Shown: piece after piece, positions 35,309 to 44,456 of the stretch
How the letters are laid out: every line of letters begins with the position of its first letter
How positions within the stretch are numbered: position 1 is the stretch's first letter
DNA from: Sphingobacterium thalpophilum
GTDB taxonomy: Bacteria > Bacteroidota > Bacteroidia > Sphingobacteriales > Sphingobacteriaceae
Length of the DNA stretch: 64,000 bases
Reading direction: 5' to 3'
Assembly (NCBI RefSeq): GCF_901482695.1
Contig: NZ_LR590484.1
Span: 4,650,001-4,714,000 of the forward strand
Program-made: the position numbers and the translations under genes
The notes under the pieces: model-generated
What the model was told of the DNA's origin: nothing
Seen by the model: the letters and a program-made list of their open reading frames with translations, nothing else
Database searches by the model: none

Positions 35309-36511
35309 ATGATTATACAACCAAGAACTAGAGGTTTTATTTGTTTAACCTCGCATCCACAAGGGGCTGCGCAAAACATTAAAAATCAAATTGAATACGT
35401 GAAATCAAAGGGTGAGATCGCGAACGGGCCAAAAAAAGTATTGGTTATCGGTGCTTCTACAGGCTTTGGTATTGCATCCCGGATTTCTGCAGCATTTGGT
35501 TCTGGAGCTGCTACAATCGGTGTGTTTTTTGAGAAGCCTGCAGCAGAAGGCAAACCCGGAACTGCCGGTTGGTATAATTCAGCTGCATTTGAAAAAGAAG
35601 CTCATGACGCTGGATTATATGCTAAAAGCATTAATGGTGATGCATTTTCAGATGAGATCAAACAGCAGACGATTGATCTGATCAAAAAAGATTTAGGACA
35701 AGTAGATTTAGTGGTTTACAGTTTGGCATCTCCACGTCGTACACACCCGAAAACTGGTGTGGCGCATGCGTCTGTGCTAAAACCAATCAAGGAGCCGTTT
35801 ACCAATAAGACAGTAGATTTTCATACAGGTATTGTGTCAGATATTACAATTCAACCTGTTAAAAACGAAGAAGATATTGCTAATACCGTAGCTGTCATGG
35901 GTGGAGAAGACTGGAAGTTCTGGATCGAAGATTTAAAAGCTGCAGGTGTTCTTGCAGAAGGGGTGAAGACAGTAGCTTATTCGTATATTGGTCCTGAACT
36001 GACTTATCCAATCTACCGTAACGGAACAATAGGTCGCGCAAAAGATGATCTGGAGGCTACTGTTCCTGCAATTAACGACATATTAAACGATATTCATGGT
36101 GTCGCTTATGTATCTGTGAATAAGGCGCTGGTTACGCAATCAAGCTCAGCGATCCCTGTAGTACCCTTGTATATTTCACTTTTGTATAAAGTGATGAAAG
36201 AAAAGGGAATTCACGAGGGCACGATTGAACAGATGCAACGTCTGTTTGCAGAGCGTTTATATACCGCCGACGGTAAGGTATTACTCGATGATAAAGGCCG
36301 TATCCGTGTGGACGATCTGGAAATGCGTGCGGATGTTCAGGCCGAGGTTGCGGCGCTGTGGGAGAAAGCCACAACTGAAAATCTCGCTGAGATCTCGGAT
36401 ATTGAAGGTTACCGAAACGAATTTTTCAATCTATTCGGATTCAACTTTGACGGCATCGATTACAACGCTGATACCAATGAAATGGTATCGGTACCCAGTA
36501 TTGCGGATTAG
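35309..36511 (+). CDS. fabV: Trans-2-enoyl-CoA/ACP reductase FabV
   Basis: 400 residues, the normal FabV length. It reduces the enoyl-ACP double bond with NADH in fatty-acid synthesis and is the triclosan-tolerant alternative to FabI. Seen in the sequence: the start MIIQPRTRGFICLTSHP, the NAD motif GASTGFGIASR (about 48-58), VVYSLASPRRTHP, and the active-site Y-x8-K (YRNGTIGRAK after ELTYPI). Single gene with its own terminator. Confidence 0.96.
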   Translation: MIIQPRTRGFICLTSHPQGAAQNIKNQIEYVKSKGEIANGPKKVLVIGASTGFGIASRISAAFGSGAATIGVFFEKPAAEGKPGTAGWYNSAAFEKEAHDAGLYAKSINGDAFSDEIKQQTIDLIKKDLGQVDLVVYSLASPRRTHPKTGVAHASVLKPIKEPFTNKTVDFHTGIVSDITIQPVKNEEDIANTVAVMGGEDWKFWIEDLKAAGVLAEGVKTVAYSYIGPELTYPIYRNGTIGRAKDDLEATVPAINDILNDIHGVAYVSVNKALVTQSSSAIPVVPLYISLLYKVMKEKGIHEGTIEQMQRLFAERLYTADGKVLLDDKGRIRVDDLEMRADVQAEVAALWEKATTENLAEISDIEGYRNEFFNLFGFNFDGIDYNADTNEMVSVPSIAD

Positions 36512-36578
36512 TTGACTGCAATCTTTGGAGCATGCGGCTTTTAGCGCTGCTTCCATAGTTTCATATACATGACTAAAT

Positions 36579-36618
36579 AAGCCGCTTGGATGAAAATTCA
36601 AGCGGCTTTACGTTTTTT
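36579..36618. terminator. Terminator between fabV and the MFS gene
   Basis: AAGCCGCTTG (36579-36588) pairs perfectly with CAAGCGGCTT (36599-36608); a T-run follows after TACG. Confidence 0.75.
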
Positions 36619-36644
36619 AGAGATCCTTATGGTAAGTAAAGATG

Positions 36645-37829
36645 TCAGGCGAGTTTTGTTCTTTTATGATAATATAAATTTCCCACTACGGCAAAACCGA
36701 TGGCGACCATAATGGCACTGAAAGGGTAGATACTGGTCATCCCAATATTATTGGCAACGAAGCCAATCAGCGGTCCGGTAATTCCCAGCGAAATGTCAAT
36801 AAATAGCCCATAGGCCGCCAGCGCTGAACCTTGTTGACTGCCGTCTACTCTTTTAATGGCCTCTACACCCAAAGCGGGGAAGACAAGCGAAAAACCCAAT
36901 CCTGTCAACGCAGCTCCCGCCAGCGTCCAAATTGGATGTAAGGCAAGAGCGATGACAAGTAAGCCCAAGGCTTCCACAAAAAGGCTTACTAATGCTATGC
37001 GCAGACCTCCAAATTGGTCTATGGCCTTATTGAACACGAGCCGCGTCAGAATAAAGAAAATGCCAAATACTGTTAAACATACGGCTCCATTTTGCCAGTT
37101 GAAATACTCATAGTAAAGCGTCATAAAGGTCGAAATGCTGCCAAAACCGAGACCACCCAAAGCCAAACAGGCTCCGAACGGCGCGACAGTCAAAAGTACA
37201 CGTTTGAAACTGACTGGAGCAGTTTTCTTAAACGCCACGCGGTAAGGTTTTTTTGATTTACTGTAAAAGTAACCGAGGACTCCGACAGCAAATGTGAGAA
37301 TGGCCAGCGATTGGTAGTTCACATGATCAGCCATGAATACACCCAGTGGTGCACCCAGGGCTAGGGCGCCATAACTGGCGATACCATTAAAGGAAATGGC
37401 TTTGGCTGCATGTTCATCTCCCAGCTCCAATAACGCCCAGTTGATCGGGCTGGCACCGACAAGGCCTTCGCCGATACCCGTAAATAGCCGCGTCACCAAC
37501 AATAGACCCAGACTTAGGAACGGTTGGGATCTGAAGAGAAAAACCAGCAAAAGAAAAATACCTGAAAGCGCAAAAAATAACATACTGCGCAATACAGATA
37601 CCTTAGGACCTTTGGTATCCACAATTTTTCCAGCGTAACCGCGAAGTAAAAAGGTCGCTATATATTGTACACTGATGACCAGCCCAGCAATTATCGTATT
37701 GAATCCTAAGATTTGGTGGATGAAGATGGGCAAGGTTGCAAGTGATAGGCCGATCGTGAAGTAACCGAGAAAAGTTAAAGAAACGTAGCCTAAAATCTTT
37801 TTATTGACCTCCCGTAAAGAAACTGTCAT
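36645..37829 (-). CDS. MFS transporter (YhhS/YfcJ-like)
   Basis: 394 residues with 12 predicted helices. The start VNKKILGYVSLTFLGYFTIGLSLATLPIFIHQ, with GYAGKIVDTKGPKVSV after helix 2 (the MFS loop motif), is typical of the YhhS/YfcJ subgroup, whose substrates are unknown although arabinose and drug efflux have been proposed for relatives. The start at 37829 (MTVSLREVNKK) is preferred over ATG 37847. Confidence 0.82.
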   Translation of the reverse strand: MTVSLREVNKKILGYVSLTFLGYFTIGLSLATLPIFIHQILGFNTIIAGLVISVQYIATFLLRGYAGKIVDTKGPKVSVLRSMLFFALSGIFLLLVFLFRSQPFLSLGLLLVTRLFTGIGEGLVGASPINWALLELGDEHAAKAISFNGIASYGALALGAPLGVFMADHVNYQSLAILTFAVGVLGYFYSKSKKPYRVAFKKTAPVSFKRVLLTVAPFGACLALGGLGFGSISTFMTLYYEYFNWQNGAVCLTVFGIFFILTRLVFNKAIDQFGGLRIALVSLFVEALGLLVIALALHPIWTLAGAALTGLGFSLVFPALGVEAIKRVDGSQQGSALAAYGLFIDISLGITGPLIGFVANNIGMTSIYPFSAIMVAIGFAVVGNLYYHKRTKLA

Positions 37830-37881
37830 TTTAAAAATTTTAGGCAAAAATACGTCTTTGAGCTTGTTTTCAAAAATAAAA

Positions 37882-38133
37882 TCAATAGACTACTGTCTCT
37901 TTAATCTCACAATTCTTCTCGAGCCACTCCTGATCAAATTGTTTTGGAGACAGCTTTTTCCCCTGATAAATATAATAAACCTTTTCGGATTCTCCTTTTA
38001 CCGGAGGACCGGGAATTTTGTTGATGATTTTTTCATCAGGACAGTCCTGTATGAGTACCTGACGGTTGCCCTGCTGGGTTTTACAAGCGGAGAAAGTTGC
38101 AACAAAGACACAAAGAAAGGAAAGTTTATTCAT
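37882..38133 (-). CDS. Small lipoprotein, unknown function
   Basis: 83 residues with a lipoprotein signal (MNKLSFLCVFVATFSAC, Cys about 17). The mature part is short and polar (QVLIQDCPDEKIINKIPGPP, then KVYYIYQGKKLSPKQFDQEWLEKNC), with two further cysteines that may pair. No family recognised. Start at 38133 chosen for the signal; the frame runs back to 38169. Confidence 0.65.
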   Translation of the reverse strand: MNKLSFLCVFVATFSACKTQQGNRQVLIQDCPDEKIINKIPGPPVKGESEKVYYIYQGKKLSPKQFDQEWLEKNCEIKETVVY

Positions 38134-38285
38134 GAGTTTAGTTTTATACCCTGATAAACGTTGTTTCATCTAGAAATGCGACATAAACTATAGTACGAAT
38201 GCAACTTTTTGTGCTTTGTGTTGTTTTATAGTAGGCGATGCCCTTAAAGCGGATTACAACAAACATTTGAATAAATACAATACTC

Positions 38286-38696
38286 ATGAGAAGAAAAGCA
38301 ACAGCCTTATGGAATGGCAATCTAAAAGAAGGAAAAGGAAACCTGACGACAGACAGTACAGTCCTGGACGAGACACAGTATTCTTTTTCAACCCGATTTG
38401 AAGATGGTGTCGGTACAAATCCTGAGGAATTACTGGCGGCCGCACATGCCGGTTGCTTCACCATGCAATTGAGCGCATTTTTAACAGAAGCTGGATTTGT
38501 TCCAGATGAACTCAAAACTGTATCCACTATTGTTTTTGAAAACGGAGCGATCGTACGTTCTGAGTTGGAGCTGACGGCAAAAGTACCATCCATTGACAAT
38601 ATCAAATTTCAGGAACTCGCTCAAAAGGCAAAAGACAATTGTCCAGTGAGTAAAGCCTTTAGTTTCGAAAAGACCTTACAGGCAACGTTGCTATAG
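38286..38696 (+). CDS. OsmC family peroxiredoxin
   Basis: 136 residues. OsmC/Ohr proteins reduce organic hydroperoxides with two cysteines, seen here as Cys57 in AAAHAGCF and Cys119 in KDNCPVSK; the opening MRRKATALWNGNLKEGKG and FSTRFEDGVGTNPEELLAAAHAGC are the OsmC subfamily pattern. Cytoplasmic. A second OsmC-type protein is at 48599. Followed by a nested inverted repeat and the tandem-repeat stretch. Confidence 0.93.
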   Translation: MRRKATALWNGNLKEGKGNLTTDSTVLDETQYSFSTRFEDGVGTNPEELLAAAHAGCFTMQLSAFLTEAGFVPDELKTVSTIVFENGAIVRSELELTAKVPSIDNIKFQELAQKAKDNCPVSKAFSFEKTLQATLL

Positions 38697-38735
38697 CTAG
38701 TGTCGCTTGTTCATTTGGAGGCCTGACGGTCTTAA

Positions 38736-38799
38736 AAGGGGTAAAATTCCGCCAAAATGCATCATGCTGAGAACTGCGTTTGGCAGTATTTTACCTCTT
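38736..38799. repeat. Nested inverted repeat downstream of osmC
   Basis: AAGGGGTAAAAT (38736-38747) is complementary to 38788-38799 at 11 of 12 positions, and inside it GCCAAA (38751-38756) pairs with TTTGGC (38779-38784). It may end the osmC transcript, although the T-run is weak. Confidence 0.55.
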
Positions 38800-38890
38800 A
38801 AAATTTATTGGTATACAATAATATTATATTAGAAAATCTGATTTATCGTCGTTAAAGGCCGATTTTGGATGTCTCAAATTCTAGTCTGAA

Positions 38891-39292
38891 TTCAAGGGAA
38901 AAATCTTTCGCACTGATGTAATCCTAAATTCTTTCAAAGAGTTTTGGCGTTCCCCTAAGGTAAAGGTTTGCCGCATTGATGTAATCCCAAATTCCCTTAA
39001 AGAGTTTTGGCGTTCCCTTAAGGTAAAAGTCTGCCGCATTGATGTAATCCTAAATTCCCTTAAAGAGTTTTGGCATTACCTTCTGGGAAAAGTCTGTTGC
39101 GTTGAAGCAATCCAAAATTCCTTTAAAGAGTCTCAGCGTTCCCTTAAGGTAAAAGTCTGCCCCAGTGATGTAATCCTAAATTCCCTTAGAGAGTTTTGGC
39201 GTTGCCTTGAGGGAAAAGTCTGCCGCATTGATGTAATCCTAAATCACTTAAAGAGTTTTTGGTATCCCTTCAGGGAAAGGTTTGCCTCCTAA
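38891..39292. repeat. 63-bp tandem repeat, six full units plus a partial one
   Basis: Units start GATGTAATCC (or a variant) at 38915, 38978, 39041, 39104, 39167 and 39230: exactly 63 bases apart each time, with substitutions between units but no net length change. A partial unit precedes at 38891-38914. In the frame of 38885 the whole stretch is open for 135 codons to TAA at 39290-39292, giving a 21-residue repeat (DVILNSLKEFW then a KVKVCRI-like end), but no ATG, GTG or TTG starts it. Flanks on both sides (38800-38880, 39293-39320) hold nothing assignable. Confidence 0.9.
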
Positions 39293-39322
39293 GATGAAAA
39301 AGCGTAGGGTTTAAGGAAAATA

Positions 39323-39350
39323 AAAAATCCCCAGAGATCCGGGGATTTTT
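39323..39350 (-). terminator. Terminator of the gyrA-TPR operon
   Basis: AAAAATCCCC (39323-39332) pairs with GGGGATTTTT (39341-39350), 18 bases after the last TPR gene. Confidence 0.8.
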
Positions 39351-39368
39351 ATATTATACTGATTTTTA

Positions 39369-40541
39369 TTATTCGACCTCTTTAATTTTTGCGTTAATTT
39401 CAGCAGTCTTCGCTTCGTCCTGCATGAAGACATAGTAGTTTTTCAAATTGGTCAAAGCATCGACATTCTTTGGCTGTAGCGCTACTGCTTTTTCCAAATA
39501 AGGTAATACAGGCTTTAATTCGGCCTTAATTTTGTCCACTTCGGCATTGTATTGTGCTTGGGTAAGCTTTCTGTTGTTGTTTACCTCGTTCAGCTTTTCA
39601 CGTGTTTTATTCATTAGCGTGATTGCCAGATTGGTGTTGGCTTCGAAGAAATTAGGATCGGCTTCCAGCGCTTTCTTATAAGCAGCGATTGCGGCTTCGT
39701 CATTTTTCGCAGCTGATTGCGCTATTCCTAAATAATAGTTTAAATTCTTATTGCCCGGATCTTTAGCCAATTGGGATGTAATGGCATCGATGGTTTCTTT
39801 TTCGTGACCGGTAATTAAATTCAGCTCGATATTCTGCGTCATCGCTGCATTGTCATCCGGATAAGCTTCAGCGGCTTTTTTTGCATACTCTAAAGCGGAG
39901 GCTGTATCCTGTACCGACAGGTATAGTTTAGGCAGATCGACCATAATTGTTTTATGGGAAGAGAAATCCTTTCTCGGAATCAGCTCTTTATAACGTTCGA
40001 TTGCGTTCTTGTAATCTTTATTGGATAAGGCTGCCACACCGCTATAATAAGTCACCAAGGTGTCTCCGGGTAGAAAGGTCAATGCCTTTGTGAATGAGTT
40101 GTATGAATCAGCATATTTCTGTGCCTGATATTCCTCCGCGCCAATATTAAAGTTGTACTGCCCAAGAATTTGTTCAGCCACGGTAATATTAGCTTTATTG
40201 GCACCGTCAGTATCCAGTTGCTTGGCTTTGGCAATTCCATCTTCAGCTAATTTTGCCAATTCGGCAGATTTGTCTATTGTGGATAGGTTGGCATTGACCA
40301 AAGCATATACTGTCCATGCTTCCGCATTATCTTTTGTTTTTTCGTGGACAACAGCAGCATCAATAGCTTCTTTTGCTGACTTGAGGTTTGGTAAGCCTAG
40401 TTGGGCGGTACCAGCTTCTTTCAGCTCCTGAAATTTGGCCAGACCACTTTTTGCTTTTTTAACGTTACCTGACTGCGCAAAAGAAACTGATGTAGAAACA
40501 GTTCCGATCGCTGCTAATAATAATAGAGATTTTAAATTCAT
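39369..40541 (-). CDS. TPR-repeat secreted protein
   Basis: 390 residues with a signal peptide (ending SFA before QSG). The rest is helical, with tetratricopeptide units such as LNYYLGIAQSAAKNDEAAIAAYKKALEADPNFFEANTNLAITL and YLEKAVALQPKNVDALTNLKNYY near the C-terminus. It should be a periplasmic protein-protein interaction scaffold; partners are unknown. It follows a second secreted TPR protein by 2 bases, so both are in one operon with gyrA upstream. Confidence 0.85.
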   Translation of the reverse strand: MNLKSLLLLAAIGTVSTSVSFAQSGNVKKAKSGLAKFQELKEAGTAQLGLPNLKSAKEAIDAAVVHEKTKDNAEAWTVYALVNANLSTIDKSAELAKLAEDGIAKAKQLDTDGANKANITVAEQILGQYNFNIGAEEYQAQKYADSYNSFTKALTFLPGDTLVTYYSGVAALSNKDYKNAIERYKELIPRKDFSSHKTIMVDLPKLYLSVQDTASALEYAKKAAEAYPDDNAAMTQNIELNLITGHEKETIDAITSQLAKDPGNKNLNYYLGIAQSAAKNDEAAIAAYKKALEADPNFFEANTNLAITLMNKTREKLNEVNNNRKLTQAQYNAEVDKIKAELKPVLPYLEKAVALQPKNVDALTNLKNYYVFMQDEAKTAEINAKIKEVE

Positions 40542-40543
40542 AT

Positions 40544-41644
40544 CTATTTAACTGTTAATTGATTCAATAATAAATTTACTCTGTCCAGTTGAGACGCATC
40601 GTCAATAAGTGTATAGTATTTTGCCAAGGCCCTAAGGGCATTAACATCGTATGGTTTTACTTCGTTTGCCTTCAAAAGGTATTCAATTGTAAGATCCTGG
40701 ATATCCTGGTTTGTCGGATCTTTCAATAATGTCTCCAGATTAATTAAACCTAATGCCAGATTAGACTCGTAGTTATTCGGATCTAGCCTCAGCACGTTAT
40801 TATAATATTCCTTAGCTTTTTTTAGATCATTGGCATTTTGGTATGAATAACCAGCAATATAGTTTAATTCAATGTTTTCAGGTTCCAGGCGGATCGCGTC
40901 AGCAATTACGTTCAGGATCGCATCATAGGAGCCATTCGCCGTATACACATCGATCAACCGAAAGAGCAATTGTTTATTCTCCGGAAATACTGAATGTCCT
41001 TTTTCTAAAACGCTTAGAACATCTTGTTTAGTACCTCCCAAACTATAAATTTGTGCTAACTCTAAAAAGTAGTTTGGCTTTGGATTCTCGCCTTTAATAA
41101 GTTCATCGTAATACCTGATCGAATTCAGATAATCTTTATTCTTGCCAGCAAGCACAGCAAGATTGTATTTAAGGTCAGCATTCTTAAATCCCAATGAATC
41201 TATGCGCAGGTAGGCTTGATAAGCTTTGTCAAATTTTTGCTCCTTTAGCGCCAGACCAGCCTGATAGGAGATAGCCCCTGCAAGATTCTGCCGGATGTAA
41301 TCCATTTCTGCCGGAAAGTTACGCCGTGCTTTTTTCGCGTCCAGAAGTTTCAGCGATTTGATGGACACATCGATTGGATCTAGTTTGTACTGCTGTTTCC
41401 GTGTAGAGTCGGCGACGGCCAACGAGCTGTAAACCAATGTCCTTAAAAGATTGTTGTTGACAGAGGCCGAGTCCTTTCGGGACTGGAATGCAGCATCTGC
41501 AAACTTTCTTGCGTTTTCAAGATTTTTAAATTCGCCAGTTTTGGTATATAAAGCAAAACTGTTGCTACCCTCTTTCAGATTCGATTGGGCAGCAACAGTT
41601 AAACTACTTGCAGATATGAACAATGATATCAGTAAGTTCTTCAT
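40544..41644 (-). CDS. TPR-repeat secreted protein
   Basis: 366 residues with a signal peptide (ending TVAA before QSN) and TPR units (IELNYIAGYSYQNANDLKKAKEYYNNVLRLDPNNYESNLALGLI). Same organisation as its downstream neighbour and probably an old duplicate, though sequence identity by eye is low. It begins 94 bases after the gyrA stop with no terminator visible between. Confidence 0.85.
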   Translation of the reverse strand: MKNLLISLFISASSLTVAAQSNLKEGSNSFALYTKTGEFKNLENARKFADAAFQSRKDSASVNNNLLRTLVYSSLAVADSTRKQQYKLDPIDVSIKSLKLLDAKKARRNFPAEMDYIRQNLAGAISYQAGLALKEQKFDKAYQAYLRIDSLGFKNADLKYNLAVLAGKNKDYLNSIRYYDELIKGENPKPNYFLELAQIYSLGGTKQDVLSVLEKGHSVFPENKQLLFRLIDVYTANGSYDAILNVIADAIRLEPENIELNYIAGYSYQNANDLKKAKEYYNNVLRLDPNNYESNLALGLINLETLLKDPTNQDIQDLTIEYLLKANEVKPYDVNALRALAKYYTLIDDASQLDRVNLLLNQLTVK

Positions 41645-41738
41645 TAGAATAATTGATTTTTATAAGTAATGAATCCATCTTGCGTGTTTATTTAATTCAG
41701 TACTGAGCTAAATTTACGCTCATGGTAGTTCATTCAAT

Positions 41739-44294
41739 TTATTCTTCGTTTGAATCTGTGTTTTCTTCAGAAGCAAAGCCTTCCGTAGTTTCCGGATTTC
41801 CGATTTCTTCATCAGATTCTTCTTCACGGTCTACTTTAGTGATGGAAGCAATCTCATCATTATCTTTCAGATTGATGAGTCTGACGCCTTGTGTCGCACG
41901 GCCCATGACCCTCAGTTCCTCTACCGCTATGCGGATAACGATGCCTGATTTGTTGATGATCATGAGGTCTTCAGCATCCGTAACGCCTTTTATAGCGACC
42001 AGTTCACCTGTCTTCTCCGTTACATTGATGGTTTTTACACCTTTACCGCCACGGTTGGTGACCCGATAATCTTCGATATCTGTACGTTTTCCATAGCCTT
42101 TTTCGGAAACCACCAATACGGTTGTTTCTGAATCATTTACACTAATCATGCCAATTACTTCATCTGTCTCCGAAGCTAATGTGATACCGCGCACCCCTGT
42201 AGCTGTTCTACCCATTGGACGAACGGTAGATTCATTGAAACGGATTGCCCGTCCCGAACGGAGTGCCATCACGATTTCGCTGCTTCCAGTGGTCAGACAG
42301 GCTTCGATCAATTGATCACCCTCGTTGATATTGATCGCATTGATACCATTAGCCCGCGGACGTGAGTACGCCTCCAGTGAGGTCTTTTTAATGGTACCTT
42401 TCTTGGTACACATGATAATAAAATTGTTTTCCAGATACTCCTGATCTTTCAGATTTTTAACCAGAATATAGGCTTTGATCTTTTCCTCCTTCGGAACGTT
42501 GATGATGTTTTGAAGTGCACGGCCACGTGACGTCCGGCTACCTTCAGGAATTTCAAAAGCCCGTAGCCAAAAACAGCGTCCCGCCTCGGTAAACAACAGC
42601 ATATAGTTATGTGCCGAGGCTGTGATGATATGTTCGGTGAAGTCCTCTTCGCGGGTGTTGGTGCCGATGGAACCACGGCCGCCGCGTCCCTGGCGTTTAT
42701 ATTCTGACAATGGTGTACGCTTCACATAGCTATTGTGAGAGATCGTGATCACAATTTCTTCGTCATCAATAAAATCCTCCATCCGCATATCTTCCGCAGA
42801 ATGTACGATCTGGGATCTACGTTCATCGCCATATTTTTCTTTGATTTCAATCAATTCGTCCTTGATGATTTTCATCCGCAAGGATTCATCTTCCAATACC
42901 GATTTCAGATAGTCGATTGTTTTCATCAATTCAGCGTATTCCTCTTTGATCTTATCCCGTTCCAGTCCTGTTAGGCGCCGCAGGGTCATATCCAAAATTG
43001 CGCGTGCCTGAAGATCGGATAGACCAAATTTGTCCATTAATCCAACCCGTGCATCTTCCGGTGTTTCGGAATTACGAATTAATCTGATGACCTCATCTAG
43101 ATGATCCAGGGCGATCAGGTAGCCTTCCAGAATATGTGCGCGTTTTTCAGCTTCCGCCAATTCATAACGGGTCCGTCTGACGATAACATCGTGTCTGTGC
43201 TCGACAAATTCGTGAATCATATCTTTCAGATTCAGAAGCTGTGGACGGCCTTTAACTAAAGCAATGTTGTTGACTGAAAAAGAAGTCTGTAGTGCGGTAT
43301 ATTTAAAGAGATTGTTTAATACGACATTGGCGTTGGCGTCACGTTTGATGTCGTAAACAATGCGCATACCCGAACGGTCTGACTCGTCACGGATAGCGGA
43401 AATTCCTTCCAGCTTTTTCTCGTTAACCAATTCGGCAGTACGTTCAATCATATTGGCCTTATTTACCTGATAAGGGATTTCGGTTACAATGATCTGCTCC
43501 TTGCCTGAACTGCTGGTTTCTATTTCTGCTTTAGCACGCATGACGATGCGGCCACGTCCGGTGTTGAACGCGTCCTGCACCCCTGCATATCCATAGATTA
43601 ATGCTCCGGTAGGGAAATCGGGACCTTTTATATATTGCATCAGTTCGGACACCTCAATATCACGGTTGTCGATAAAGGCCACGGTGCCGTCAATAACTTC
43701 TGAAAGGTTATGGGGAGCCATATTTGTTGCCATACCGACCGCAATACCCGAAGCGCCATTGACAAGAAGGTTGGGTATCCGAGTCGGTAATACGGTAGGT
43801 TCCTGTAGTGAGTCGTCAAAGTTATTTTGGAAGTCTACAGTATCTTTGTTGATGTCGGACAGCATTTCTTCGGCAATCTTTTTTAATCTTGCCTCGGTAT
43901 AACGCATTGCCGCAGGTGGATCGCCGTCAATGGAACCGTAGTTACCCTGACCGTCTACCAAGGGGTAGCGTAAACTCCAATCTTGTGCCATACGGACCAT
44001 CGTGTCGTACACGGAAGAATCACCATGTGGGTGATATTTACCTAATACATCCCCCACGATACGGGCAGACTTTTTGTAAGGCTTGCCGCTGGTTACCCCC
44101 AAGTCCAACATACCATAAAGCACACGTCTGTGAACAGGCTTCATACCATCACGCGCGTCAGGAAGGGCCCGGGATACAATGACCGACATGGAATAGTCAA
44201 TGTAGGCGGACTTCATCTGGTCCTCGATATTAATTGGGATAATCCGGTCGTTTGCCGGAACAAGATTGTTGTCGTTTTCTGTTTCTTCAGCCAT
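41739..44294 (-). CDS. gyrA: DNA gyrase subunit A
   Basis: 851 residues, the breakage-reunion subunit of gyrase, which introduces negative supercoils with GyrB. The N-terminal catalytic part has SYIDYSMSVIVSRALPDARDGMKPVHRRVLYGM and the quinolone-determining region with HPHGDSSVYDTMVRMAQDWSLRYPLVDGQGNYGS plus the active tyrosine in AMRYTEARL. The C-terminal beta-pinwheel has the GyrA-box QGRGGRGS. In the quinolone region the Ser after GD (HGDSSVYDT) and the Asp of YDT are the common susceptible-type residues. The stretch after the start has an inverted repeat in the leader. Confidence 0.97.
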   Translation of the reverse strand: MAEETENDNNLVPANDRIIPINIEDQMKSAYIDYSMSVIVSRALPDARDGMKPVHRRVLYGMLDLGVTSGKPYKKSARIVGDVLGKYHPHGDSSVYDTMVRMAQDWSLRYPLVDGQGNYGSIDGDPPAAMRYTEARLKKIAEEMLSDINKDTVDFQNNFDDSLQEPTVLPTRIPNLLVNGASGIAVGMATNMAPHNLSEVIDGTVAFIDNRDIEVSELMQYIKGPDFPTGALIYGYAGVQDAFNTGRGRIVMRAKAEIETSSSGKEQIIVTEIPYQVNKANMIERTAELVNEKKLEGISAIRDESDRSGMRIVYDIKRDANANVVLNNLFKYTALQTSFSVNNIALVKGRPQLLNLKDMIHEFVEHRHDVIVRRTRYELAEAEKRAHILEGYLIALDHLDEVIRLIRNSETPEDARVGLMDKFGLSDLQARAILDMTLRRLTGLERDKIKEEYAELMKTIDYLKSVLEDESLRMKIIKDELIEIKEKYGDERRSQIVHSAEDMRMEDFIDDEEIVITISHNSYVKRTPLSEYKRQGRGGRGSIGTNTREEDFTEHIITASAHNYMLLFTEAGRCFWLRAFEIPEGSRTSRGRALQNIINVPKEEKIKAYILVKNLKDQEYLENNFIIMCTKKGTIKKTSLEAYSRPRANGINAININEGDQLIEACLTTGSSEIVMALRSGRAIRFNESTVRPMGRTATGVRGITLASETDEVIGMISVNDSETTVLVVSEKGYGKRTDIEDYRVTNRGGKGVKTINVTEKTGELVAIKGVTDAEDLMIINKSGIVIRIAVEELRVMGRATQGVRLINLKDNDEIASITKVDREEESDEEIGNPETTEGFASEENTDSNEE

Positions 44295-44321
44295 ATGAAT
44301 TTGGTTTCAATAAAACTAGTA

Positions 44322-44345
44322 AGCAAGCCTTATACCTGGCTTGCT
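44322..44345. promoter_or_regulatory. Inverted repeat in the gyrA leader
   Basis: AGCAAGCC (44322-44329) pairs with GGCTTGCT (44338-44345) over 8 bases, 28-51 bases upstream of the gyrA start. It may be an operator or a leader stem-loop; a weak -7-like TAACTTCG lies just upstream on the minus strand (44352-44359). Confidence 0.45.
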
Positions 44346-44405
44346 ACGCATGCGAAGTTACAAAAAATTAACCTCAAAAGCGAATGAATTGAGCCCTAAT
44401 ATACA

Positions 44406-44434
44406 CAAAAAAGAGAATCTTTTATGGATTCTCC
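44406..44434 (-). terminator. Terminator of the copper ATPase gene
   Basis: GAGAATC (44413-44419) pairs with GATTCTC (44427-44433); on the minus strand six Ts follow. It separates the ATPase gene from gyrA. Confidence 0.75.
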
Positions 44435-44456
44435 AGGTACTTATGCGGTCTTGTTT

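Noticed and set aside
38286..38696. Paralogous duplication of osmC with 48599-49000
   Set aside because: Both are OsmC-fold proteins, but sequence and motif context differ too much by eye for a recent duplication.
38891..39292. CRISPR array
   Set aside because: The 63-bp units are directly adjacent and all alike; there are no unique spacers and no cas genes nearby.
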